Assembly (NCBI GenBank): GCA_018065685.1 | Contig: JAGHSU010000060.1 | Coordinates: 1 to 18,954, forward strand | DNA length: 18,954 nt | DNA from: Candidatus Methanocorpusculum equi | Lineage (GTDB): Archaea; Halobacteriota; Methanomicrobia; Methanomicrobiales; Methanocorpusculaceae | Direction: 5' to 3' | In this document: positions 1 through 7,623 of the stretch, in pieces | How the letters are laid out: every line of letters starts with the position of its first letter | Position numbering within the stretch: position 1 is the first letter of the stretch | Program-made: the position numbers and the translations under genes | Notes under the pieces: model-generated | The model's input: only the letters and a program-made list of their open reading frames with translations | Databases searched by the model: none | Told to the model about the DNA's origin: nothing

Positions 1-713
1 ATGCCGCTTTGCAGCATTACAGAGAGAGCTGCTGCATCTGCTTCAAAATTATATTCAGTATTATATGGCGTGTCAACAATTTCCAGACCTCCGCCCATCA
101 CAATAAGTTTTCTGATATGGTTTTTCAGCTCCGGCTCTTTTGTGAGAAGCTGTGCGATGGTACTGCCAGGTCCTGTCAGGAGATAGGTGATATTATCATG
201 ACGCATCAGTTCAGCCGCAATTTCATCAAGATTCTGATAATCAAACTGATACTCTGACTCATTAAAATCACAGGCTTCTGCCAGCAGACCTGCTATGTTT
301 CCAAGACCGTCGCTGCCGTTGAATCCGTCATATTCAACATCGGATCCCGGCAATGTTTTCTCTGCCCCGAGGGCTGTTTTGCCTTTCAGATCCAGATACT
401 CGTCTATTACAGCCAGATTTGCCGCAGTAAAAGACCTTGGCATATTTCCCACTGATGCGATGTACATATCAGGTTCTGTCAGCGCCTTTGCCGCAAGAAA
501 ACAGGCGAATACATCGTCACAGCCCGGGTCCATGTCAAAAACGATGTATGGGGTCGTGTCAGTCTCATCTGAAGACTAAGATACTATATCTGCGGTTTCT
601 ACAACAGGACTGTCCGAAATCTGATGAGACGGCACCTCAACGCAGCCTGCTGTGCAGAGGACTGCACAGAGCAGCAGTAAGCCGGCGATAAGGATGATGG
701 TGGATTTTCTCAT
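1..713 (-). pseudogene. Nucleoside hydrolase lipoprotein gene, interrupted by in-frame TAG, 3' end outside window
   Basis: Inosine/uridine-preferring nucleoside hydrolases split ribonucleosides into base and ribose. The frame opens with ATG at 713 and a lipoprotein signal: basic MRK, a hydrophobic core, then a TAGC lipobox with the lipid-acceptor Cys at residue 24. Codon 46 is TAG (complement at 576-578). The same frame then continues open to the window edge for about 190 codons. It carries the family calcium/ribose motif DMDPGCDD just after the stop, then LTGPGSTIAQ and KLIVMGGG. The stop falls in the linker between signal and catalytic domain, so reinitiation would give an unexported protein at best; the next ATG lies inside the catalytic motif. 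Genuine stops elsewhere here include TAG (at 7034 and 12975), so TAG is a working stop. I see no evidence for pyrrolysine insertion. The family call is firm; pseudogene versus recoded gene is inference. Confidence 0.83.
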
Positions 714-852
714 ACTGATATTATATAGGAGGGAGGAGGGGATAAAAGTTACGAAGATAAAAACAGATCAGCCAGGCAGCATCTCAACACACATCTTCAG
801 AACCGGAGTATCAGCCTCAGGAGTTAGTGCCGGGAGACACGCACTATCCTTT
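714..852. other. Spacer between YdjM-like gene and nucleoside hydrolase, with polypurine run
   Basis: No gene is seen here. The plus strand has a purine-rich run at about 728-749, so a minus-strand transcript would be pyrimidine-rich there. On the minus strand a TTTTATC element near 744-750 could serve as the TATA box of the nucleoside hydrolase gene, which would give a leader of only a few bases. This is suggestive only. Confidence 0.4.
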
Positions 853-1674
853 TTACCGCTTATAGTATCTCCTGCTGTTTCCCCGGTACCCGGACGCGGC
901 ATACTCCTTCTCCCCGCTGTTCCACAGCTTTGACTGGGAGATCAGGATACAGAGAAGCCACAGAAGAATACTGACAACTACCGCAATCGCAACTTTTACC
1001 CCCGGACTCAGACCGTCGAGAAATGCGAACTTACCCAGGTGATACGAATTCTTCAGCCACAGATTGTATGCAAGACAGAGCAGCGCGGGGATGGCAAATA
1101 TGATGGTAAAAATCACACCTGCTATGGTACTGCCGGTCTTTACCCGGATTCTTCCTCTCAGGAGAGCATGTCTGGATGCCGGATAGAAAAATTTCACACC
1201 GGATAACGTACAGCAGTCCTCCATCAGATGCATGCATGCGCCGACGAGGACTCCTGTGGATGCGATGAGGACAAACGGAGTCCAGTATCCGATGAGATAG
1301 AGAATAATATTGAGCGGAATAAGAATGACCAGCAGGGAAAAGAAGATTCCCGGAATACTGTGGATAAGATTTCTGTGCTTCAGATACTCGGTCTTCTTCT
1401 TTTTGTCCCCTCCGCTGAACACAAATCCGGTCAGATGCTTTACCGGATATGCGGCAAGGGCTATGACCCAGGTGAGCGGACCGTTCCCTTCCGCTGAACT
1501 GCTGCGCAGTCTTCCAAGGTACGGATTGTATGTCGAATCAATATCCGGATAGACCGCCCCTATGGCGATTCCAAGGAGAAATGCGAAGGAGAACTCCGGG
1601 TACTGCACGATAACAGGCGAGAGGAGAAGAAACGCCCACGCAAGGCTTATGATAAAATGATCTTTTCCAAGCAT
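853..1674 (-). CDS. YdjM-family membrane-bound metal-dependent hydrolase (putative)
   Basis: This 273-residue integral membrane protein carries the residue pattern of the YdjM (LexA-binding inner-membrane hydrolase-like) family. Visible are PDID at 43-46, HRNLIHS at 100-106, and a helix with HLMEDCCT at about 149-156, giving a set of His and Asp residues typical of a metal site. Hydrophobic segments lie near 8-24, 28-42, 107-130, 134-150, 183-205 and 229-247. The C-terminal tail is basic and rich in Arg and Tyr. The natural substrate of the family is unknown; members are annotated as metal-dependent hydrolases by motif only. It follows purF on the same strand with a T-rich stretch between, so it is probably a separate transcript. 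No clear Shine-Dalgarno site precedes the ATG, and no upstream alternative start is evident. Confidence 0.78.
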   Translation of the reverse strand: MLGKDHFIISLAWAFLLLSPVIVQYPEFSFAFLLGIAIGAVYPDIDSTYNPYLGRLRSSSAEGNGPLTWVIALAAYPVKHLTGFVFSGGDKKKKTEYLKHRNLIHSIPGIFFSLLVILIPLNIILYLIGYWTPFVLIASTGVLVGACMHLMEDCCTLSGVKFFYPASRHALLRGRIRVKTGSTIAGVIFTIIFAIPALLCLAYNLWLKNSYHLGKFAFLDGLSPGVKVAIAVVVSILLWLLCILISQSKLWNSGEKEYAASGYRGNSRRYYKR

Positions 1675-1721
1675 AGGTCAGAGCATCCTGCAGGATTGTT
1701 TCAGTGTGTCTTTCATAGAGA

Positions 1722-1740
1722 GAAAAAACAAAAAAAGAAA
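1722..1740 (-). terminator. Oligo-T terminator after purF
   Basis: On the minus strand, two T runs (T7 and T6) follow purF within about 25 bases of its stop codon. Archaeal RNA polymerase terminates at such oligo-T tracts without needing a hairpin. Confidence 0.55.
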
Positions 1741-1747
1741 TCAGGTT

Positions 1748-3133
1748 TTATCCGAGCAGTTCAACCCTGCGCTTCCGGCACTGCTCGCAGGGAATATCAC
1801 ACGGATACTCCCCCGTGCCGCACGCAAGACAGAGCTCCTCTTCAGGAATCCCCACTGCCTGAATAAGACTCTCCTTATCAATGTAGGTAAGCGTTGTTGC
1901 ATGAATCTTCTCACAGATCTCATCAACGCTCCGCTCAGCGCCGATAAGCTCCTTTCTTGTCGGAAGATCCACCCCGAAATAACACGGAGCGATAATGGGC
2001 GTTGAACCGATGCACATATGCACCTCACGCGCCCCGAAATCACGCACCATATCAACAATGCGAAGCGACGTCGTCCCCCGCACAATACTGTCATCGACGA
2101 GGACAACCGACTTGTCCTCGACATGGCTTCTTACCGGATTTAACTTCATCCGCACCGCGTTCTCACGAAGCGACTGCGCGGGCATAATAAACGTCCGCCC
2201 GACATACCGGTTCTTCAAAAGCCCCTCGCGGTACGGAACGCCTGAAGATGCCGCATAGCCTGTTGCAAACGCAGTCCCTGAATCGGGGACAGGGGACACC
2301 AGGTCCGCTTTCGGAGCGGAACGCCCGAGCGCCTCCCCGATTCTTCTCCGGGCATCATAGACTAAAACCCCGTCGATAACCGAATCCGGGCGTGCCGTAT
2401 AGACATACTCAAAGATACAGTGTGCGGTGTGCTCCGCCTTTGCGAACCTGACGGAAGTAAACCCGTCAGCCGTTACCGCAAGAAGCTCGCCTGCTTCGAC
2501 ATCGCGGATAAGCGTACCCCCGATGATATCGAGCGCGACACTTTCAGATACAACCGCATACCCGGACGCGGTAGAGCCGATACAAAGCGGCTTTACCCCG
2601 AGGGGGTCGCGGAACGCATACAGGACGCCGTCTAAAACCGCACAGCCCGTGTACGCTCCGGAGAGCTTGTGAAGGGCGCGGATAAGCGACTGCTGCGGCT
2701 CCGTTCCGCGGATGAGTTCAGCTGCCGCGAGAGCTGCAATAAGTTCTGCGTTCGACGTGGTTGAAAAGATGTGCCCTCCCTCCTCGCACTCGGCGCGAAG
2801 AGCGTCCCTGTTAATCAGTGATGCGGAAACCGAAATACAAAGGGAGTGTCCCTTGAAAAGAAATGTCAGGGGCTCGATGTTTTCCCGGTGCCCGCGCACC
2901 GACTTATCAGAGTACAGTACCTGCCCCACCCCGCTTTTCCCGGGAAGCGTCTGCAGTTTCTCGGCTGAGAATACCTCGGATAGCAGTCCGGGCGCTTTGT
3001 AAACGTGGGACTTCGTCCCGTCAAAAGTGGCAATGCCTGCAGCCTCCTGCCCTCTGTGCTGAAGAGCATGCAGACATAGGTAGAGGGGGTAGCTGACATC
3101 TTCGTTCTGTATGATGCCTGCGATACCGCTCAT
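1748..3133 (-). CDS. purF: Amidophosphoribosyltransferase with degenerate glutaminase site
   Basis: PurF makes 5-phosphoribosylamine from PRPP, the first committed step of purine synthesis. At 461 residues the length is normal. The phosphoribosyltransferase half is well conserved: PVPDSG at 281-286, a KNRYVGRTFI block at 307-316, and the PRPP loop VVLVDDSIVRGTTS at 343-356. Cysteines at 239, 384, 435 and 438 match the 4Fe-4S ligands of the Bacillus enzyme. The N-terminal Ntn-glutaminase half is unusual. The usual MCGI start is MSGI, so the nucleophile Cys is Ser. The usual HxRY(S/T) segment reads QVLYSD (71-76), HNGNL reads VSASL (102-106), and the conserved Asp near 128 is Asn. The fold is still recognisable (HALQHRGQEAAGI at 22-34). 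The C-terminus adds a Cys-rich tail, CDIPCEQC. I infer an ammonia-dependent enzyme. It is third in a unit with LSm and eL37. Confidence 0.92.
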   Translation of the reverse strand: MSGIAGIIQNEDVSYPLYLCLHALQHRGQEAAGIATFDGTKSHVYKAPGLLSEVFSAEKLQTLPGKSGVGQVLYSDKSVRGHRENIEPLTFLFKGHSLCISVSASLINRDALRAECEEGGHIFSTTSNAELIAALAAAELIRGTEPQQSLIRALHKLSGAYTGCAVLDGVLYAFRDPLGVKPLCIGSTASGYAVVSESVALDIIGGTLIRDVEAGELLAVTADGFTSVRFAKAEHTAHCIFEYVYTARPDSVIDGVLVYDARRRIGEALGRSAPKADLVSPVPDSGTAFATGYAASSGVPYREGLLKNRYVGRTFIMPAQSLRENAVRMKLNPVRSHVEDKSVVLVDDSIVRGTTSLRIVDMVRDFGAREVHMCIGSTPIIAPCYFGVDLPTRKELIGAERSVDEICEKIHATTLTYIDKESLIQAVGIPEEELCLACGTGEYPCDIPCEQCRKRRVELLG

Positions 3134-3146
3134 AATTTACTTCTTG

Positions 3147-3172
3147 TTCAGATGTGTTCTGATGTGTTCAGA
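3147..3172. repeat. Short imperfect tandem repeat before purF
   Basis: TTCAGATGTG, TTCTGATGTG and TTCAGAG follow one another in the eL37-purF gap: about 2.5 copies of a 10-base unit. The stretch lies just upstream of the purF start and leaves no strong Shine-Dalgarno site there. Its function is unknown. Confidence 0.5.
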
Positions 3173-3174
3173 GA

Positions 3175-3348
3175 TTAGTTGTCTCTTGCCTTCTTGGTCC
3201 AGTTGTACTTCCGGATCTTTGCAGATTTTCCGAATCCGCATGAAGAACAGACTCCTTTTCTCGCGTGGAAGGACATCTTGCCGCAGCGGCGGCAGATGAT
3301 GTGGCTGTGCTTGTTGCGCAGACCCATTGACGGTGTGCCTTTTGTCAT
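3175..3348 (-). CDS. rpl37e: 50S ribosomal protein eL37 (L37e)
   Basis: This 57-residue protein of the large ribosomal subunit is absent from bacteria. It has the family opening [16 protein letters not shown] and a four-Cys zinc finger at C19, C22, C34 and C37 (CRRC and CSSC). A basic tail follows ([14 protein letters not shown]). The length fits the archaeal family. It starts 17 bases after the LSm stop codon, with a GAGGTGA Shine-Dalgarno site in the gap, so it is translated from a shared message. LSm next to eL37 is a widely conserved archaeal pair. Confidence 0.95.
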   Translation of the reverse strand: MTKGTPSMGLRNKHSHIICRRCGKMSFHARKGVCSSCGFGKSAKIRKYNWTKKARDN

Positions 3349-3365
3349 GTTATTTCACCTCGTAT

Positions 3366-3593
3366 TTATTCAACTGTGGGGGCAATGAAAATCACATTGT
3401 CGCCGCGCACGATTAAGGTGCCAAGCGCAATCTTCCCATTCTCTCCCTCTTCCTCAACTTTGTCAAGAACCAGATTCATGTGGACATCGTAGCCCTGAAG
3501 GACTCCGCGAATCTCCCTTCCGCCTTTCAGCGAAACAATGACGGGCTGGCGGTTTAATACCTGATCTAAAATTTCCAGTGGTCGCTTTGTCAT
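3366..3593 (-). CDS. Sm-like RNA-binding protein (LSm)
   Basis: This 75-residue archaeal Sm protein belongs to a family that forms heptameric rings and binds U-rich RNA. Sm1 is clear, with [11 protein letters not shown] at 34-44, where Asp36 and Asn40 are the usual RNA-contact positions. Sm2 is clear too, with [11 protein letters not shown] at 60-70. The linker is short and acidic (EEEGENG). It is the first gene of the LSm-eL37-purF unit and diverges from glnA. No Shine-Dalgarno site precedes the ATG. A possible TATA element (AATACATAAA on the minus strand, about 3668-3678) would give a leader of about 50-60 bases. Confidence 0.95.
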   Translation of the reverse strand: MTKRPLEILDQVLNRQPVIVSLKGGREIRGVLQGYDVHMNLVLDKVEEEGENGKIALGTLIVRGDNVIFIAPTVE

Positions 3594-3752
3594 AAGGATT
3601 TGCCTACCTTACATTCTCACTCTTGCACGGGCTTTCTGCCGCAATGGCTGAGGCTCTTGTTGAAGAGTGTTTATGTATTGGATATATCCACAGATAAAGA
3701 TACCGTTCTTATATACGCGTGTTTATATCGTGAGAAGGAAAATAATATATAC
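3594..3752. promoter_or_regulatory. Divergent LSm/glnA promoter region
   Basis: This spacer holds two plus-strand TATA-like elements, TTATATAC at 3709-3716 and TTTATATC at 3722-3729. Either could drive glnA; the second would place transcription start at or next to the glnA ATG. A perfect 10-base palindrome, GGATATATCC (3680-3689), lies between the putative divergent promoters. I looked for the NrpR nitrogen-repressor operator pattern (GGAA-N6-TTCC) and did not see it. Confidence 0.55.
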
Positions 3753-5084
3753 ATGGTATCAGATTCCGAAGCATCAGTCCTCGAACGGCTCGATGCGGAT
3801 AACGTCAGGTCGGTCCTCCTTCAGTTCTCCGATCTGGAAGGGAAGACGAAAAGCGTGGCAGTCCCCGCAAAACGGGTGGAAAAGGCATTAGACGGGGGAA
3901 TCAGCTTCGACGGCTCCTCGATTCAGGGATTTGCACGCCTTGAGGAATCGGATATGGTGCTTAGGCCCGATGTTGCCACGTACCAGCCGATTCCCTGGTC
4001 TGAAAAGGATTACCGCGCGGCGCGGTTCATCTGCGATGTCTACACAACGCGCGGAGAACCGTTCACCGGCGACCCGCGCTATATCTTAAAGCAGGAGATG
4101 AAAAAAGCGGCTGACGCAGGATATATTTTTAACGTCGGCCCTGAGATGGAGTTTTTCCTGTTCCGGCGCGACGAGGCGGGACACCCGACCGTAAACCTGC
4201 AGGACCATGCTTCCTACTTTGACCAGACCCCGACAGACCCGGGAGAGGATGTGCGCCGCGAGATTGCAACGCAGCTTTCGGAGATGGGATTCAATATCGA
4301 GGCGTCACACCACGAGGTTGCCCCCTCGCAGCATGAAATTGACTTCACCTACGGGGATGCGCTTTCCATGGCAGACAAGGTGGTGACATTCAAGTTCGCG
4401 GCAAAGACGCTCGCATTAAAGCGCGGACTGCATGCGACCTTTATGCCGAAACCTATCTACGGCATCAACGGCTCGGGTATGCATGTGAACTGTTCGCTGA
4501 TGAAGGACGGGGAAAACGCGTTTTATGACCCGGAGGGGGAGTTCCAGCTCTCAGATACCGCGCGGCACTTCATAGCAGGCCTTCTCGCACACATCGACGG
4601 AATCACCAGAATCGCCAACCCGACCATTAATTCCTATAAGCGTATCATCCCGGGCTATGAGGCCCCGGTCTACATCGGCTGGTCTGCGATGAACCGCTCG
4701 GCGTTAATCCGCGTCCCCTCGCCGCGGGGCAAAAGCACCCGTGCGGAGCTGAGAAGTCCCGATCCGACCTGCAACCCGTATCTTACCTTTGCGGCGATGC
4801 TTGCAGCAGGAATGGAAGGGGTAAAGAATAAGATGGAGCCTCCGGAAAGCATCGATACAAATATCTTCAGAATGTCTGCGGCAGAGCGCGAGGCGGCAGG
4901 TATCAGATGTCTTCCCTGGAATCTGATGGAATCTGACAAGGCGCTTCGAAACGATGCACTCCTCTGCGGAGTATTAGGAAAACATGTGGTGTCCCAGATG
5001 CAGCGGATTGCAGAACTTGAATGGGGGGAGTTCTCCAAGGCAATCACCGACTGGGAGATTAAGCGGTATCTCGCGACGTATTAA
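3753..5084 (+). CDS. glnA: Glutamine synthetase, GSI-alpha type
   Basis: GlnA makes glutamine from glutamate, ammonia and ATP in the cytoplasm and is the main ammonia-assimilation step. The 443-residue product shows the GSI signatures: FDGSSIQGF at 52-60, metal ligands in GPEMEFF (E131, E133), HHEVAPSQHE at 186-195, NGSGMHVN at 239-246, and later NRSALIRVP and RSPDPTCNPYLTFAA. Arg62 in GFARLEESD is the residue that mediates glutamine feedback inhibition in Bacillus GSI-alpha, so that type is likely. The region of the bacterial adenylylation Tyr has Phe (NIFRMS), so adenylylation control is not expected. The frame is open upstream to 3600, but homology starts at the ATG at 3753, which sits 23-30 bases after a TATA box. 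The encoded product has the normal family length. Confidence 0.96.
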   Translation: MVSDSEASVLERLDADNVRSVLLQFSDLEGKTKSVAVPAKRVEKALDGGISFDGSSIQGFARLEESDMVLRPDVATYQPIPWSEKDYRAARFICDVYTTRGEPFTGDPRYILKQEMKKAADAGYIFNVGPEMEFFLFRRDEAGHPTVNLQDHASYFDQTPTDPGEDVRREIATQLSEMGFNIEASHHEVAPSQHEIDFTYGDALSMADKVVTFKFAAKTLALKRGLHATFMPKPIYGINGSGMHVNCSLMKDGENAFYDPEGEFQLSDTARHFIAGLLAHIDGITRIANPTINSYKRIIPGYEAPVYIGWSAMNRSALIRVPSPRGKSTRAELRSPDPTCNPYLTFAAMLAAGMEGVKNKMEPPESIDTNIFRMSAAEREAAGIRCLPWNLMESDKALRNDALLCGVLGKHVVSQMQRIAELEWGEFSKAITDWEIKRYLATY

Positions 5085-5090
5085 CTACGT

Positions 5091-5109
5091 CCTTTTTTAT
5101 TCTTTTTTA
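5091..5109 (+). terminator. Oligo-T terminator after glnA
   Basis: Two T6 runs, CCTTTTTTATTCTTTTTTA, start within ten bases of the glnA stop codon, as expected for an archaeal oligo-T terminator. Confidence 0.6.
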
Positions 5110-5328
5110 CAGGCCTTGATTATAAGGGATTCTGCAGTGTACTCTGCAGCCTTTATTTCCCGCATGCTCTGGTAAAATAGAGCTGAGGAAACGAGGGTAG
5201 AGAACAGGGAAGTAATAGAATTATTCGCCTGAGCAAAAAAAAGAGACAGGGGGTGATGGTCTGACCCCTCGAAATGTATGACAGAGTTCCCATCCAGGAT
5301 TATTATTTTACTCGATTCTACACAATAC
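5110..5328. other. Intergenic region between convergent glnA and pepD copy 1
   Basis: No credible gene is seen. A small potential hairpin lies near 5248-5267 (GGGGT paired with ACCCC around a 9-10 base loop), and a short inverted pair CTGCAG...CTGCAG lies at about 5133-5150. Neither is diagnostic. Confidence 0.35.
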
Positions 5329-6862
5329 TTAATCAGTGGTTATTTTAGCAAATCCCTTAATGAGGGAAAAGACAAGTTCTTCAATTTTATTGATAGATTC
5401 AATATTTACACGCTCATTAATGGTGTGTGAATTCTGAATCGTTGCTCCGACTGTTATTGTGTTTATACCCGGCTTAATCCAATCTATGATACCACACTCG
5501 AGTCCGCCGTGAATCGCCTTGTAATTCGGTTCTTTTCCGAAAAACAGTCTGATAAGTATTTAAGATTGTTTGCACAAATTCGGGCTCCTCCTCAGACAAC
5601 CCCCAAGCGGGTGCAAAACCATTTTCCTTAACGGTGAAACCATGCTTTTCAAAGTGAGACATAATATCTTTCTCTACCTGTTTAAGGGTAGAATTGTCAC
5701 TGGCTCTGGGTAAAATCCTAAGTGTAACCTCATGCTCATCAGAAGTAATAGTCCCTATGTTTGAATACGTCAGAATACCAAACTCAGTTTTTTCAATAAG
5801 ACCGTTGACACAGGATGTAACGGAGGTAATAATCTGTTCCGCTGCAGCATGCGGATAAGCATATGCTGGTGCCGCGGTTTTTTCAAAGGTAACAATGACA
5901 TCAGGATCTGTATTGGCATACTCCTTTTTGAGTTCATCGGAAAGGGAGGAAAGACGTGCCTTAAATGTATCTGCATCTGCAGGGTTTACGGATACAAGGA
6001 TCGAAGCAGAAGTCGGAATCGCATTTGACGCAACCCCGCCGGTAAATTCAGAGATTTCCTGATACGGGAGCTCATTAACTATGGCAACCAGCGTTTGAAT
6101 TGCATTTGCGCTTCCCTTGTCAATATTAACCCCGGAATGACCGCCCAATCCTCCAGATATTTTTACACGGAACCAGTCATTATTTTTGGCAGGGTTCCAT
6201 GATGTAACAGAATATGCAGCAAAAAGATTTGCAGACCCGGCAGAACTAACCAATAATGTATCAATATCTTCTGCATCTACATTAATAAGATACTTACCCG
6301 GTAGAAAATCCGGAGAGAGGACGCTTGCACCAAGGCATCCTGTTTCCTCATCGACAGTAAAGAGGCAGGCGATGCTGGTATCTTTAAATTCAGGGGAAGA
6401 AAGCGCTGAAAGCATTACAGAGATTCCGATACCGTCATCGGCACCGAGTGATGTTCCGTCTGCATGAAGCCATCCATCTTTTTCATACGGTTTTACGTCA
6501 TCTGTGCGATAATCAAATGTTTTGCCGTCTGCCAGAGCAAGGACCATATCCTGGTGTCCCTGAAGCGTTACAACAGGATTCTTTCCGCGTGTTATGAGGA
6601 TGTTTCCTGCAGCGTCCTCTTTACAGTCAAGATTGTGATCTTCAGCAAATTTGTGAAGATAGCTGTTTATCCGTTCGAGGTGTCCGGACGGGCGGGAAAT
6701 CTTTACTACCTCATCCATGAAATAGTCATAGGTTGTTTTATGTTCTGTCACTGAGGAGACAGGTGTTTCCTGCGGATTGTCAGATGAAATACATCCTGCA
6801 GCAAAAATTATCCCGATTCCAACTGCAAGAAGAAAACCGAGGCCGATAATTTTTGATTTCAT
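5329..6862 (-). pseudogene. PepD-type M20 dipeptidase lipoprotein, copy 1, single frameshift
   Basis: PepD-type M20 enzymes are two-zinc aminopeptidases that cleave dipeptides. The first frame starts at 6862 with a lipoprotein signal (lipobox AAGC, Cys24). It carries the catalytic motifs GHQD (H103, D105), GADDG (140-144) and VDEETG (E172, E173), then the dimerisation domain. After NTYQTVF the frame goes wrong: a T5 run (complement 5540-5544) is one base too long. In the shifted frame the family C-terminus resumes as FGKEPNYKAIHGGLECGIIDW and then NSHTINERVNIES with the last zinc-ligand His, ending at TAA 5329. Corrected, the protein would be 510 residues. As it stands, the product ends at 5474 with 21 unrelated residues and lacks the final metal ligand, so it should be inactive. 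Base composition looks more A+T-rich than the flanking genes (by eye). A TATA-like ATTATAATAAAT lies about 25-30 bases upstream. Confidence 0.88.
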
Positions 6863-7033
6863 GCCATCTAATACGAAATATGAGATTTATTATAATTATA
6901 ATTTATGATTGGCGAGAAGGCGGTCGAAAGGATTGCACAACTCGTTTTCAATCAAAAACCGGCGTTAAAATTTTAAACAAAAAAATAAGGGATTAGTTGT
7001 CCTCTTTCATCAACTGATCTATCACCCTCTTTA
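6863..7033. other. Spacer with probable terminator of the small secreted protein gene
   Basis: Read on the minus strand after the stop at 7034, the sequence has a weak AGTTG...CAACT pair, then CCCTTATTTTTTTG with a T7 run (about 6979-6985). This fits transcription termination. The part nearest 6863 is A+T-rich and holds the promoter of pepD copy 1. No further gene is supported. Confidence 0.45.
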
Positions 7034-7417
7034 CTATTTTTTTCTTATTTCAATCTGATGTAACTGTTCGGACAGCTTACCATCCGGATCTCCTGTTTTC
7101 TCTATCTCCCTCTCAAGCCTGTGCTTCTCCATCACAAGCATCCGATGCTCCTTCAATAACTTAGCTAACATTTGCTGATCTTTGTCAGGCAACTTGTTTT
7201 CGAGAATCAGGCTGCTCTTAAGAGACTCTCCGGCGGCAAGCGCCTGATTCACAGGAACGGGCGGAGCTGCGGCAATAAGGGACCCAGCACGTGCATCCTC
7301 TACAACAGATACAGAGGTACCTGCAGTCATATCAACAGCTGATGCAGCTCCTGCAAATACTCCTGCGAACAGAAGCACGAGAGCTGCGGCCAGAATAATT
7401 TTCACCAGCTTCTTCAT
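7034..7417 (-). CDS. Small secreted coiled-coil protein, function unknown
   Basis: I do not recognise this 127-residue protein. It begins with a Sec-type signal peptide: MKKLVK, a hydrophobic stretch to about residue 22, then an AGAASA-VDM cleavage site after residue 27. Unlike its neighbours it has no lipobox. The mature part has a low-complexity Ala/Val/Pro stretch (about 28-65). A highly charged, probably helical and coiled-coil segment follows from about residue 75 to the end (LAKLLKEHRMLVMEKHRLEREI). An in-frame ATG 18 bases upstream exists, but the start at 7417 is preferred because GTGAGGTT lies 3-10 bases upstream and the signal peptide begins there. It lies between two broken exported peptidase genes on the same strand, yet its own frame is intact. 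It ends with TAG. Confidence 0.7.
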   Translation of the reverse strand: MKKLVKIILAAALVLLFAGVFAGAASAVDMTAGTSVSVVEDARAGSLIAAAPPVPVNQALAAGESLKSSLILENKLPDKDQQMLAKLLKEHRMLVMEKHRLEREIEKTGDPDGKLSEQLHQIEIRKK

Positions 7418-7623
7418 ACTAACCTCACGAAACACTGCAGGAAAAAACGCAATGATTCAAGTGTAAGTATATTGTACATATAACAATATAAACATGTCGA
7501 AGATATCTGACCTGGAACTGCACAGAGTATTTTTTGCACACAAAACCCGACACCTGACACCTGCTTTTATTCCGCTTTCATTTGGTTCATCTATCGGATT
7601 GTATCCGCAACGACCGTTAGCCC
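7418..7623. promoter_or_regulatory. Promoter region of the small secreted protein gene
   Basis: An A+T-rich block at about 7465-7492 contains TTATATG- and TTTATATTG-like elements on the minus strand. They are possible TATA boxes for the gene starting at 7417, with a leader of roughly 25-45 bases. No gene is seen in the rest of the spacer up to the end of pepD copy 2. Confidence 0.4.

Noticed and set aside
576..578. Pyrrolysine insertion at the nucleoside hydrolase TAG
   Set aside because: The TAG lies in a non-conserved linker, no pyl genes are in the window, the enzyme family does not use pyrrolysine as far as I know, and TAG ends other genes here.
3147..3172. CRISPR-like repeat before purF
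   Set aside because: Units are only 10 bases, directly adjacent with no spacers, and number about 2.5. No CRISPR repeat-spacer pattern occurs in the window.
3680..3752. NrpR nitrogen-repressor operator before glnA
   Set aside because: No GGAA-N6-TTCC pattern is present; only a GGATATATCC palindrome of unknown meaning is seen.
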